The notes below the pieces were generated by a model, which did not search any database, was not told where the DNA came from, and saw nothing but the letters and a program-made list of their open reading frames with translations. From positions 62,001-126,000 of the forward strand of contig NZ_FOLC01000001.1 of NCBI RefSeq assembly GCF_900112135.1: 64,000 bases of DNA, read 5' to 3'. Below, piece by piece: positions 32,224 to 41,125 of this stretch. The first letter of the stretch is position 1. Each line of letters opens with the position of its first letter. This DNA is from Collimonas sp. OK412 (GTDB taxonomy: Bacteria; Pseudomonadota; Gammaproteobacteria; Burkholderiales; Burkholderiaceae_D). Both the position numbers and the translations under genes were made by a program.

Positions 32224-33414
32224 TTACATGCGCGCAGCCGGGGCGCTCTTGCCGCCGCGCGTATCAATCGACACTTCCATCGACAGGCCGACGCTCAAGG
32301 GCTTGGCGGCCAGTTCCTGGCGATCTATCGAAATCCGCACCGGCAGCCGCTGCACCACCTTGATCCAGTTGCCGGTGGCGTTTTGCGCCGGAATCACGGC
32401 AAACGCCGAACCGGTGCCGCCCGACAGGCCGACCACGGTGCCGTGGTATTCGACCGCGCCGCCGTAGATGTCGGCGCTCATGGTGACCGGTTGTCCCAGC
32501 TGCACCTGGGTCAGCTGGCCTTCCTTGAAGTTGGCGTCGACGTGCATCGACCGGGTCGGCACCACGGTCATCAAGGCGGTGCCGGCCTGCACCCGCTGGC
32601 CGACCTGGACCTGGCGCCGCGCCACCACGCCGTCGACCGGGGCGCGCAATACGGTGCGTTCCAGGTCGAGCTTGGCCTGGTCGCGCTTGGCCCGCGCCAG
32701 TTCAACTTCGGGATTGGTGGCGACGGTGGTGTTGGCGGTCAGCACGGTGCTGGCTTGCTGCGCGCCGATGGTGGCGCTGCGGTTGCTTTTGGCCTGTATG
32801 GCGCCGGCTTCGGCGACTTTCATGTTGGCTTGCGCGGTCAGCAGCGCGGTGCGGGCATTGGTCAGTTCTTCGCCGGAGACCGAGCCGGATTTGGCCAGCG
32901 CTTCGCGCCGGTGCAAGTCGAGCTCGGTGCGTTGCAAGTCGGCCTGGGCAGACAATACCTGGGCGGCGGCGCGGCTCTGTTCCGCATCGCGCGCCAGCAC
33001 CTGGGCCGCCAGCCCGGCGTCATTGGCGAAGTAGCTTTGCACGCGGCGCTGGGAGCGGTCCAGGTCCGCTTCTGCCTGCAGCAGCGCCAGCTTGGCGTCG
33101 CTGTTGTCGATCACGACCAGCACGTCGCCTTGCTTGACGTATTGGGTGTCGACTACCTTGACGTCGGCGACGATGCCGTTGATGGCCGGCGTGATCTGGG
33201 AAATTTCGGCTGCGGTATAGGCGTTATCGGTGCTGATGTAGCGCGAGCCGATGAAATGCCAGTAAGTGGCGTAGGAAAGGCCGCCGAGCAGGATGGCGCC
33301 GCCCAGGATGGCGAACAGCTTCTTGCGTTTTTTTGCGGTGGCCGCCTGTTCCGCCTTGAGCGCGGTTTCGGTGGATGCGAGTTCTTGGACTGCCTGGGAA
33401 TCGGAATGTGACAT
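32224..33414 (-). CDS. emrA: HlyD/EmrA-type periplasmic adaptor
   Basis: 396 residues. A short cytoplasmic stretch and one membrane helix (about 31-51) are followed by the biotinyl-lipoyl-like half-motif (ISQITPAINGIVADVKVVDTQYVKQGDVLVVID), a long coiled-coil hairpin (about 100-220) and the second lipoyl half (LRAPVDGVVARRQVQVGQRVQAGTALMTVVP). The C-terminal beta-barrel ends SMEVSIDTRGGKSAP. The adaptor would bridge the EmrB-like pump and the outer-membrane channel. It lies 24 bp after the NodT-like gene. Confidence 0.93.
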   Translation of the reverse strand: MSHSDSQAVQELASTETALKAEQAATAKKRKKLFAILGGAILLGGLSYATYWHFIGSRYISTDNAYTAAEISQITPAINGIVADVKVVDTQYVKQGDVLVVIDNSDAKLALLQAEADLDRSQRRVQSYFANDAGLAAQVLARDAEQSRAAAQVLSAQADLQRTELDLHRREALAKSGSVSGEELTNARTALLTAQANMKVAEAGAIQAKSNRSATIGAQQASTVLTANTTVATNPEVELARAKRDQAKLDLERTVLRAPVDGVVARRQVQVGQRVQAGTALMTVVPTRSMHVDANFKEGQLTQVQLGQPVTMSADIYGGAVEYHGTVVGLSGGTGSAFAVIPAQNATGNWIKVVQRLPVRISIDRQELAAKPLSVGLSMEVSIDTRGGKSAPAARM

Positions 33415-33438
33415 GTTGTTCTTACCTGGTTAGTTTGA

Positions 33439-34893
33439 TCAGATTGCAGCCTGGCGGTAGCCACCGCCCAGCGCCCGCACCAGTTGCACATCCAGCGCGA
33501 ACATGCGTGAGCGCAGCGTCGACAGGTCGCGCTGGCTGGTGAGCAGAGTGTCTTGCGCGTTGAGCACGTCGAGGTAGGTCGCCAGTCCGCCTGCATAACG
33601 GTTCTGGGCGATCTGGGCCGCGGCGGCGGCGGCATCGACCGCTTCCTGCACCTTGCCCAGGCGCCCCGACAGGGCTTTTTCGCTGACGGCGGCATCGGCG
33701 ACATCCTGCAATGCCTGCGTCACGGCGCCATCGTAGTTGGCGACAGCTTCGTCATAGCTGCCGCTGGCCTGGCGGTACTGGCCACGCAGGCGGCCGCCTT
33801 CGAAGATCGGCAGCGAGATGGCCGGGCCGATGCTGCTGATATCGGAACCGGCCTTGGTCAGCATGCCCAGTCCCAGCGACTGGAAGCCGAGGTAGGCCGT
33901 CAGGTTGACGTTCGGATAGAACTGCGCCTTGGCGACCTTGATCTGCTTGGCGGCGGCCTCGGCGCGCAGGCGCGCGGCAACCACGTCCGGCCGCCGGCCC
34001 AGCAGGTTAACGGGCAATTGCGACGGCAAGACAAACGGCTTGGACAGGTCGAGCACCGGCCGCTGCAATGACAGGCCGCGGTCCGGTCCGGCGCCGACCA
34101 GGGCGGCCAGCTTGTTGCGTTGCAGGGCTATCGATTCGTCCAGGCTCAGCAGGTCGGCTTCGGCGCTTGCCTTGCGCGCCAGCACCTGCTTGACGCTGCC
34201 CAGCGTTTCCAGGCCGTTGAGGCGGCGCTGTTCAAACAGGTCCAGCGTCTGTATCCGTACCTGCAGCGCTTCCTGCGCCGTATCGTGCTGGCTCAGCAGG
34301 CGCTCGAATTCGGCGTAGGCGGCGGCGATCGAAGTCGCCAGCGCGATGCGGGCCTGGGCGGCGTCGGCCCTGGCGGCTTCCAGGTCGGAAGTGGCGGCGG
34401 CCAAGGCGGCGCGGTTCTTGCCCCAGAAATCGATTTCATAACTGAGGTTGAGCGTGGCCTTGCCCTCGACGTTGTAGTTCTGCGGCACGAACTCTGGCGG
34501 CACGCCGTTGTTGTAGCTCTGCTTCATGTAGTCGGCCGAGGCATTCGCGCTGACTTGCGGCAGCAGGGCTGCGCCTTGCTGCTGGGCCACGCCTTGCGCT
34601 TTCATCAAGCGCGCCTGGGCTGCCGCCAGCGACGGCGCGCCTTTCAAGCCTTCGGCGATCAGGGCATCCAGTTGCCGGTCGCCGTAAATCGTCCACCAGT
34701 TGTCATCCGGCCATTTGACGGCGTTGCCCGCCAGCAGGTGTCCGCTTTGATAACTGCTGATGTCCTTGGGCTCGGCGCGCGGGCCGATTTCGGAAAACGA
34801 GGCGCAGCCGCTGATGCTCAGCGCCAGAACGCACATGCTGGCGATGCCGCGCAGGCTGAGGGCGGCGGAGGGTGGGAAATAAGGGTGTGGCAT
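33439..34893 (-). CDS. NodT-family outer-membrane efflux lipoprotein
   Basis: 484 residues. The lipobox is ALSISGC with Cys30 as the acylated residue. Two tandem outer-membrane efflux (OEP/TolC-like) repeats follow, with the usual LNLSYEIDFWGKNRAALAAA and LLGRRPDVVAARLRAEAAAKQIKVAKAQFYPNVNLTAYLG motifs. It is the exit duct of the tripartite pump and the first gene of the operon, facing the TetR gene. AGGATATTTCCT precedes the ATG. Confidence 0.93.
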   Translation of the reverse strand: MPHPYFPPSAALSLRGIASMCVLALSISGCASFSEIGPRAEPKDISSYQSGHLLAGNAVKWPDDNWWTIYGDRQLDALIAEGLKGAPSLAAAQARLMKAQGVAQQQGAALLPQVSANASADYMKQSYNNGVPPEFVPQNYNVEGKATLNLSYEIDFWGKNRAALAAATSDLEAARADAAQARIALATSIAAAYAEFERLLSQHDTAQEALQVRIQTLDLFEQRRLNGLETLGSVKQVLARKASAEADLLSLDESIALQRNKLAALVGAGPDRGLSLQRPVLDLSKPFVLPSQLPVNLLGRRPDVVAARLRAEAAAKQIKVAKAQFYPNVNLTAYLGFQSLGLGMLTKAGSDISSIGPAISLPIFEGGRLRGQYRQASGSYDEAVANYDGAVTQALQDVADAAVSEKALSGRLGKVQEAVDAAAAAAQIAQNRYAGGLATYLDVLNAQDTLLTSQRDLSTLRSRMFALDVQLVRALGGGYRQAAI

Positions 34894-34939
34894 AGGAAAT
34901 ATCCTGTTGTAGATCGGTATGGTCAGAATTTATAACTGA

Positions 34940-34954
34940 ACTGTACGGTATAGT
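34940..34954. promoter_or_regulatory. Candidate TetR operator in the efflux promoter
   Basis: ACTGTACGGTATAGT is a 7-1-7 inverted repeat with six of seven pairs. It lies 47 bp upstream of the efflux lipoprotein ATG and 124 bp upstream of the TetR ATG, so a dimer here could repress the pump and its own gene. Confidence 0.5.
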
Positions 34955-35077
34955 ATAGTATTGACTTTTCGGCGTCGTCAAGTAAAACTGTTGGCCCTAA
35001 CGAGGGTAGGTTTTTTACAACAATGGCGCGGCAATTTGCCGCCGGCGCCACAGGCAGGCAAGGACAAGGAACCAGCG

Positions 35078-35677
35078 ATGCGCAAGAAAAGTGAAGAACG
35101 ACGACAGGCGATCCTGGATATCGCGGCGCAGATGTTCAATGAATCGGGATTCGAGGGGACTTCGATGTCGGAAATATCGGTGCGCCTGGGCGGATCGAAG
35201 GCGACGCTGTACAACTATTTTTCGTCGAAAGAAGAAATCTTCATCGAAGTCTTGCTGCAGCAGGCCGGGGACCAGTTCAACCTGACTTTCGCCAGCCTGG
35301 TCGAATCCGACGATTTGCGCGCCACCCTGCAGCGTTTCGGCGCGATGTACCTGCAGGCCATATTGCGGCCGGAGATCATTGCCGCGCGCCGTCTCATCCT
35401 TTACCACGCCGAGCGTTCCAAGATGGGGCAGGTGATGTACGAGCGCGGGCCGAAAAGGGGCTGGACCATGGTGGCCGAATTCCTGAAAACGGCGATGGCC
35501 AGGAAACAGATACGCGAAACCGATGCCTGGATCGCGGCTTTGCAGCTGCGCGGACTGCTGGAAGCGGAGTGGATGGAAACCAGGATGCTGGGCGTCGCCA
35601 CCAGCGTGACGGCGCCCAAGATACGCGATTCGGTGGAGCGCGCCACCGATGCCTTCATGCGCATCCTTGCCCCATGA
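35078..35677 (+). CDS. TetR/AcrR-family repressor
   Basis: 199 residues from the ATG preceded by AAGGAACCAGCG. The N-terminal helix-turn-helix is clear (RRQAILDIAAQMFNESGFEGTSMSEISVRLGGSKATLYNYFSSKEEIFIEVL, residues about 8-60). The ligand domain has the TetR_C_11/AefR-like look (RRLILYHAERSKMGQVMYERGP). It is divergent from the pump operon with a shared 184-bp region containing a palindrome, so it is the probable local repressor. The ligand is unknown, probably a pump substrate. Confidence 0.9.
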   Translation: MRKKSEERRQAILDIAAQMFNESGFEGTSMSEISVRLGGSKATLYNYFSSKEEIFIEVLLQQAGDQFNLTFASLVESDDLRATLQRFGAMYLQAILRPEIIAARRLILYHAERSKMGQVMYERGPKRGWTMVAEFLKTAMARKQIRETDAWIAALQLRGLLEAEWMETRMLGVATSVTAPKIRDSVERATDAFMRILAP

Positions 35678-35790
35678 GAAAAGCCGCTTGCCTGCCGGTA
35701 TTTCAGGGGGAGCGAAATGTGCGTTCGCAGCATGAGGCGGTCAAGGAGCGTACAATCGCGGCATGACGGTTGCTTTCCCTGTATGGACTA

Positions 35791-36624
35791 ATGATGTTGA
35801 ACGTTGATCTCCATTGCCATTCCAATGTTTCCGACGGCACCTTGACGCCGGCGGCCGTGGCTGCGCGCGCCAAGGCCAATGGCGTCGATATCTGGGCCCT
35901 CACCGACCACGATGAAATAGGTGGCGTCGCCGCGGCGCGGGCGGCGGCGGCGGCGCTTGGCTTGCCATATGTCGCAGGTGTCGAGATCTCGATCACCTGG
36001 GCCGGGCAGACCATCCATATCGTCGGCCTGCAAATCGATGAGACCAATCTTGAACTGATGCAAGGACTGGCTGCCACGCGCGGCGGCCGCGAACGGCGTG
36101 CGCGCGAAATGTCGGAACAGCTGGCGGCGGCGGGAATTCCCGGCGCTTTCGAAGGCGCCTTGAAACATGTCGGCAATCCCGACCTGATATCGCGTACCCA
36201 TTTTGCTCGCTACCTGGTGGAGATCGGCCGCTGCGCCGACACCAGCGAAGTATTCCGCAATTTCCTGACGGAAGGCAACCCTGGCTATGTCCCGCACCGC
36301 TGGGCCTCGCTGGAACAATCGGTGCGCTGGATCCACGGCGCCGGGGGGGTAGCGGTAGTGGCGCATCCGGGGCGCTACAAGCTGAGCGACCTGGCGTTCG
36401 ACGCTTTTTTCAACGAGTTCAAACAGCTGGGCGGCAGCGCGATCGAAGTCGTTACCGGCAGCCACACGCCGGACCAGTACGGCTACTACGCCAAGGTTGC
36501 AACCGACTACGGTTTCCTGGCGTCGCGCGGTTCCGATTTCCACAGCCCGAGCGAATCGCGCATCGATCTCGGCGCTTTGCCGCCGCTGCCTGACGGCTTG
36601 ACGCCGGTGTGGCACAACTGGTAG
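35791..36624 (+). CDS. PHP-domain phosphoesterase (YciV/RNase AM-like)
   Basis: 277 residues. Metal ligands of the PHP domain are evident: NVDLHCHSNVSDG (near the N-terminus), WALTDHDEIGG, a Glu in VAGVEISITW, VAVVAHPGRYK and SRGSDFHSPSE. Members cleave 3',5'-nucleoside bisphosphates and trim 5' ends of rRNA. Two ATG codons (35791, 35794) are possible starts. In related Betaproteobacteria this gene directly precedes the YciO-like gene; here about 9 kb intervene. Confidence 0.9.
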   Translation: MMLNVDLHCHSNVSDGTLTPAAVAARAKANGVDIWALTDHDEIGGVAAARAAAAALGLPYVAGVEISITWAGQTIHIVGLQIDETNLELMQGLAATRGGRERRAREMSEQLAAAGIPGAFEGALKHVGNPDLISRTHFARYLVEIGRCADTSEVFRNFLTEGNPGYVPHRWASLEQSVRWIHGAGGVAVVAHPGRYKLSDLAFDAFFNEFKQLGGSAIEVVTGSHTPDQYGYYAKVATDYGFLASRGSDFHSPSESRIDLGALPPLPDGLTPVWHNW

Positions 36625-36830
36625 CCCGCGCGACGTTTCCTGCGCAATAATCCTTCCGCCAAGCCTTGAAAAGGCTAGCTTTGCTGCTGCGTCGCAGCAT
36701 AGTTACTGCCTTTGCATGTCCATGATTCTGTACTACTCTGAATTAGAGTCTGCTGCAGTGTTCTTCCGCAGGGTCTTGTCATATCTGTAGCAACGATGTG
36801 GCTGTTGCTTATCGTTTTCAGGAGGTCATC

Positions 36831-37331
36831 ATGGAACTTCACATGCATTCGCATCACCTGGAGCGTCGCTTGCCGGACTGGCCGGCGGCAGCCGTTTCCG
36901 GTTTTGCCGCCGGTGCGGTCGTGATGGTGCTGGAACTGGTCTGGTCAAGCCTGTTCATGGATACCAGTCCCTGGGTCACTTCGCGCATGGTTGCCGCCAT
37001 CGTCCTCGGACCGGATACGATGCAATCGAGCACATTCAGCGTCGGCGTGGTTGCGGTGGCGCTTGCCACTCACTATGTGCTGGGCATCGTTCTCGGACTG
37101 ATCCTGGCCGCCATCGTCGCGCCTTTCCACTTTGACTCCAGCATCGGCATGATACTGCTGACCGGCGCTGTGTTCGGCCTGGCTGTCTACCTGTTCAATT
37201 TTTACGGCATGGTCCGCTTCTTCTCGTGGTTCAACGACATGCGCGGCTGGGCGACCCTGGTGGCCCACCTGATCTTCGGTATGTCGGCAGCGATCATCTA
37301 TTGGAAGCTGGAACGGCCGCTGGGGCAATAA
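36831..37331 (+). CDS. Four-helix membrane protein of unknown function, upstream of the oxidase genes
   Basis: 166 residues from the ATG preceded by CAGGAGGTCATC. The N-terminus is His-rich (MELHMHSHHLERR). Four hydrophobic helices follow (about 20-43, 67-92, 105-127, 138-158). I do not recognise a named family with confidence. Similar proteins occur beside alternative cytochrome oxidase genes, which fits its place before the coxMNOP-like cluster, but a 160-bp gap with a stable hairpin lies between, so cotranscription is uncertain. Confidence 0.65.
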   Translation: MELHMHSHHLERRLPDWPAAAVSGFAAGAVVMVLELVWSSLFMDTSPWVTSRMVAAIVLGPDTMQSSTFSVGVVAVALATHYVLGIVLGLILAAIVAPFHFDSSIGMILLTGAVFGLAVYLFNFYGMVRFFSWFNDMRGWATLVAHLIFGMSAAIIYWKLERPLGQ

Positions 37332-37353
37332 CGGCCTGCAGTAACGGCCTGCA
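37329..37353 (+). repeat. Two tandem 12-bp repeats (AACGGCCTGCA)
   Basis: The stretch directly after the membrane protein stop contains two copies of TAACGGCCTGCA and part of a third (TCGGCC). It leads into the stem-loop at 37369. Confidence 0.5.
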
Positions 37354-37368
37354 TCGGCCAGGGGTTGT

Positions 37369-37400
37369 CGGCGGAGCGGGACTGCGGTCCCGCTCCGCCG
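37369..37400. terminator. Very stable stem-loop before the oxidase genes
   Basis: Arms CGGCGGAGCGGGAC and GTCCCGCTCCGCCG, 14 bp and perfect, enclose a 4-nt loop (TGCG). No U tract follows. It may end the upstream transcript or shield the 5' end of the oxidase mRNA. Confidence 0.5.
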
Positions 37401-37493
37401 CGGACGGGTTTCGCTTCGCTGCTGCCTGCAGCGATCAAGGGTAGTCTTCATTGCGTCTAAATCACTGCACCAGGCGTGCAGGAGAGGATAGCT

Positions 37494-38675
37494 ATGGCCA
37501 TGGCTGTTGCGCTCGTCTTGATGGTTGTCGCCTCGCTGCTGTTTCATTTTCTCAGCCCGTGGTGGGCAACGCCGCTGGCGTCTAACTGGCGCCAGATGGA
37601 CGATACGCTCACCATCACGCTGGTTGTCACTGCCGTTTTCTTCGTTGCCATCAATCTGTTCATCGTCTACACGCTGCTGCGCTTTCGCCATCGCGAGGGG
37701 CGGCGCGCTGCCTATCAGCCCGACAACAAGAAACTCGAACACTGGCTGATCGTCGCCACCAGCATCGCCATCATGGGTTTGCTGGCGCCTGGCTTGTTTG
37801 TCTACGCCGCTTATGTCACGGTGCCGGCGAATGCGCTGGATGTAGAAGTGATCGGCCAGCAGTGGCAATGGCGCTTTCGTTATCCGGGAGCCGGCGGCAA
37901 GCTGGGGCGTTCCAGCATCGACCTGGTCAGCGCCGCCAATCCGTTCGGCATCGATCCGCGCGATCCTGCCGGCCAGGACAATATCCTGGTCAACAACAAC
38001 GAACTGCACCTGCAGATCAACCAGCCGGTCAGGATGCTGCTGCGTTCGCAGGATGTGCTGCACGATTTTTACGTGCCGCCGTTCCGCGCCCGCATGAACA
38101 TGGTGCCAGGCATGGTGACCTCGTTCTGGTTCACGCCGAACAAGCTCGGCCGCTATGAAGTCTTGTGCGCGCAGCTGTGCGGCGTCGGCCATTCGGGCAT
38201 GCGCGGTTATGTGGTGGTGGAGGACGCCGCCGGTTTTCAGAAATGGCTGAAGGCGCAGCCGACGTTTGCCCAGACCATGGCGCCGCCGGCGCCGGTGGCA
38301 GCCGCGGCTGCAGCGCCGGCAGCCGGAGCCGCAACTGGCGAAGCCCTGGTGGCGCAGGGCAAGGCGCTGGCGGAATCCAAGGCTTGCGTCGCCTGCCATA
38401 CGGTGGACGGCAGTCCGCGCGTCGGCCCGACCTGGAAAGGACTGTTCGGCAAGACCGAAACCATGGAAAACGGCTCCACCGCGACAGTGGATGAAACCTA
38501 CCTCAAGGATTTCATCCGCAATCCGCAGGCGCGCGTGGTCAAGGGTTTTGCGCCGATGATGCCGAAGATAGAGATGAGCGACGCCGAACTGGAGGCGCTG
38601 GTGGCCTACATCAAATCCTACGGCACGCCGGCGGCGACCCAGCAGGCGCAGCAGCAATCCGCACCATCCCGCTAA
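37494..38675 (+). CDS. coxM: Cytochrome c oxidase subunit II with fused cytochrome c (alternative oxidase)
   Basis: 393 residues. Two N-terminal membrane helices (about 1-20 and 42-65, with a third hydrophobic stretch near 85-108) precede the CuA cupredoxin domain, where VLCAQLCGVGHSGM gives Cys225, Cys229 and His233. After an Ala/Pro linker a class I cytochrome c domain follows: CVACHT (Cys298, Cys301, His302) and a Met in APMMPK. The fused heme makes it caa3/CoxM-like. The frame is open with a GTG at 37476, but ATG 37494 has AGGAGAGG before it. It heads subunits I, III, III and IV and resembles coxMNOP of Bradyrhizobium. Confidence 0.9.
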   Translation: MAMAVALVLMVVASLLFHFLSPWWATPLASNWRQMDDTLTITLVVTAVFFVAINLFIVYTLLRFRHREGRRAAYQPDNKKLEHWLIVATSIAIMGLLAPGLFVYAAYVTVPANALDVEVIGQQWQWRFRYPGAGGKLGRSSIDLVSAANPFGIDPRDPAGQDNILVNNNELHLQINQPVRMLLRSQDVLHDFYVPPFRARMNMVPGMVTSFWFTPNKLGRYEVLCAQLCGVGHSGMRGYVVVEDAAGFQKWLKAQPTFAQTMAPPAPVAAAAAAPAAGAATGEALVAQGKALAESKACVACHTVDGSPRVGPTWKGLFGKTETMENGSTATVDETYLKDFIRNPQARVVKGFAPMMPKIEMSDAELEALVAYIKSYGTPAATQQAQQQSAPSR

Positions 38676-38687
38676 CCGAGGAACGCC

Positions 38688-40454
38688 ATGGCATACACCG
38701 AGCACAACGCAGAGCATGCGCAACATGATCATGGCCCCCAAGGCTTCTTCCGGAAATACGTCTGGAGCCAGGACCACAAGGTGATTGCGGTCCAGTACGC
38801 CAGCGTCGCCATCCTGGCCGGCCTGGTGGGGGTCGGGCTGTCCAACCTGATGCGCCTGCAGCTGGGTTTCCCCGGCAAGTTTGCTTTCATCGATGCGCCG
38901 CATTATTACCAGTTCATGACCATGCACGGCATGATCATGGTGATCTACCTGCTTACCGCGCTGTTCCTCGGCGGTTTCGGCAACTACCTGATTCCATTGA
39001 TGGTGGGCGCGCGCGACATGGTTTTTCCTTACCTGAACATGCTGAGTTTCTGGGTTTACCTGCTCTCCGTGATCGTGCTGATGGCGAGTTTTTTCGTGCC
39101 GGGCGGGCCGACCGGCGCCGGCTGGACGCTTTACCCGCCGCAGGCGATCTTGCCGGGCACGCCGGGTTACGAGTGGGGCATCATCCTGATGCTGGTGTCG
39201 CTGCTGATTTTCATCGTCGCCGCCACCATGGGCGGCCTGAACTACGTCACTACCGTGCTGCAGGCGCGTACCCGCGGCATGACGCTGCTGCGCATGCCGC
39301 TCACGGTGTGGGGGATTTTTGTCGCCACCATCCTGGCGCTGCTGGCTTTCCCCGCGCTGTTCGTGAGCGGCATCATGATGCTGCTGGACCGCACGCTGGG
39401 CACCAGCTTCTTCATGCCCGCGCTGGTGTCGATGGGGCAGGTCAGCGGCTACAAGGGCGGCAGCCCTTTGCTGTTCCAGCACCTGTTCTGGTTTTTCGGC
39501 CATCCCGAGGTATATATCGTTGCCTTGCCGGCGTTCGGCATCGTGTCGGACCTGATCAGCGTACACGCGCGCAAAAGCATCTTCGGCTACCGCACCATGG
39601 TGTGGGCGATCCTGGCGATCGGGGTGCTGAGCGTAGTGGTGTGGGCGCACCATATGTTCGTCAGCGGCATGAATCCGTATTTCGGATTCTTCTTCGCCAC
39701 CACCACGCTGATCATTGCGGTGCCTACCGCCATCAAGGTCTATAACTGGGTGCTGACCTTGTGGAACGGCGATATCCACCTGTCGGTGCCGATGCTGTTT
39801 GCGCTGGCTTTCATCAGCACTTTCCTGATCGGCGGCCTGACCGGGCTGTTCCTGGGCAACGTCAGCGTCGATATTCCTTTGTCCAATACCTATTTCGTGG
39901 TGGCGCATTTCCATATGGTGATGGGTGTGGCGCCATTGCTGGTGGTGTTTGGCGGGATCTATCACTGGTATCCGAAGGTAAGCGGCCGCATGCTTAACGA
40001 AGTGCTGGGAAAAATCCATTTCTGGGCCACGTTTCTCGGCACTTACGCCATCTTTTTCCCCATGCATTACCTGGGCATCCTCGGCATGCCGCGCCGCTAT
40101 TACGCCTTCGACGGCTATAAATTCATCCCCGATTCGGCCCACGCGCTCAACGCCTTCATCAGCGTGGTGGCGCTGACCGTGGCGACGGCGCAACTGGTTT
40201 TCATCTTCAACCTGGTCTGGAGCGTGTTCCGCGGCAAGCCGGCTGCGGCGAATCCATGGCGGGCTGCATCGCTGGAGTGGCAGACGCCTGAGACGCCGCC
40301 CGCCCATGGCAACTGGGGCGAGCAGCTGCCGGTGGTGTATCGCGGCGCTTATACCTATAGCGTGCCCGGCGCCAAGGAAGATTTCATCGCGCAAAACGTG
40401 CCGCCGGTAGCCGGCGACGCCGAGTCGCTGGTGGTCAAGGAGACCTACGCATGA
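38688..40454 (+). CDS. coxN: Cytochrome c oxidase subunit I
   Basis: 588 residues with 12 membrane helices. The heme and CuB site is visible: MTMHGMIMVIY (heme His), WFFGHPEVYIVALPAFG (CuB His and cross-linked Tyr, with the D-channel Glu), VWAHHMFVSG, the K-channel AVPTAIKVYNW and VAHFHMVMG (heme and CuB His). All key residues for proton pumping of A-type oxidases are present. It reduces O2 in the inner membrane. It begins 12 bp after coxM; the next gene overlaps it by 4 bp. No ctaB, ctaG or surf1 gene is nearby, so assembly factors must come from the main oxidase locus. Confidence 0.95.
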   Translation: MAYTEHNAEHAQHDHGPQGFFRKYVWSQDHKVIAVQYASVAILAGLVGVGLSNLMRLQLGFPGKFAFIDAPHYYQFMTMHGMIMVIYLLTALFLGGFGNYLIPLMVGARDMVFPYLNMLSFWVYLLSVIVLMASFFVPGGPTGAGWTLYPPQAILPGTPGYEWGIILMLVSLLIFIVAATMGGLNYVTTVLQARTRGMTLLRMPLTVWGIFVATILALLAFPALFVSGIMMLLDRTLGTSFFMPALVSMGQVSGYKGGSPLLFQHLFWFFGHPEVYIVALPAFGIVSDLISVHARKSIFGYRTMVWAILAIGVLSVVVWAHHMFVSGMNPYFGFFFATTTLIIAVPTAIKVYNWVLTLWNGDIHLSVPMLFALAFISTFLIGGLTGLFLGNVSVDIPLSNTYFVVAHFHMVMGVAPLLVVFGGIYHWYPKVSGRMLNEVLGKIHFWATFLGTYAIFFPMHYLGILGMPRRYYAFDGYKFIPDSAHALNAFISVVALTVATAQLVFIFNLVWSVFRGKPAAANPWRAASLEWQTPETPPAHGNWGEQLPVVYRGAYTYSVPGAKEDFIAQNVPPVAGDAESLVVKETYA

Positions 40455-41116
40455 GGACGCTCGATTCAAATTCGGCCGCCATCCTGAAACCGCCGGCTGC
40501 CGGCTACGTGCGTTATGGCTTTGGCGGCGAGGGCATGCCGCCTGACTTGCACGATGCGGCTGTCAGCGCAGCCTTGTGGGTATTCATCGGGGTCGCCACA
40601 TCGCTGTTCCTGCTTTTCCTTGCAGCCTATGGCATGCGGATGGATGCCGGCGACTGGTCGCCGCTGGCGATGCCTTGGCAGCTCTGGCTGAGCAGCGGCT
40701 TGCTGCTGCTTGCCAGCGTGCTGTTGCAGCTGGCGGCAACGGCGGCCGGCACGCTTCATCTGCGACGCGCCCGTTCCTTGCTGGCGGCGGCCGGCGTGTG
40801 CGGTTTCGCTTTCCTCGGCGTGCAGCTATGGGGATGGCAAGCGCTGCTGGCCATCCATGTGACGGCCAGCGGCAACCCGGCCGCCAGTTTCTTTTATCTG
40901 CTGACAGCCATGCATGGCTTGCACGTCGCGGGCGGGCTGGTCGGCTGGGGCATGGCCGCGCATGGCGCCTGGCGCCAGGATGCCAGCCGCCTGGCCCGGC
41001 GCATCCGCTTGTGCGCGCGTTACTGGCATTTCTTGCTGGCGCTGTGGGTGTTGCTGTTTGCTGCATTGGGCTGGCTGACGCCGGAGCTGGTGCGGATGGT
41101 CTGCGGTACGCGCTAA
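40451..41116 (+). CDS. coxO: Cytochrome c oxidase subunit III-like protein (first copy)
   Basis: 221 residues with about five membrane helices. LLTAMHGLHVAGGLVGWG and CARYWHFLLALWVLLFAALG are the subunit III signatures. The ATG lies inside the end of subunit I (ATGA overlap), so translation is coupled. A second subunit III gene follows after 9 bp; the two differ strongly in sequence, as do CoxO and CoxP of Bradyrhizobium. Assignment to O versus P is by order. Confidence 0.85.
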   Translation: MRTLDSNSAAILKPPAAGYVRYGFGGEGMPPDLHDAAVSAALWVFIGVATSLFLLFLAAYGMRMDAGDWSPLAMPWQLWLSSGLLLLASVLLQLAATAAGTLHLRRARSLLAAAGVCGFAFLGVQLWGWQALLAIHVTASGNPAASFFYLLTAMHGLHVAGGLVGWGMAAHGAWRQDASRLARRIRLCARYWHFLLALWVLLFAALGWLTPELVRMVCGTR

Positions 41117-41125
41117 GGAGGACAT

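Noticed and set aside
36945-40469. Minus-strand open frame of 1174 codons
   Set aside because: Antisense to the oxidase genes; His/Gln/Arg-rich composition is a shadow of the real reading frames.
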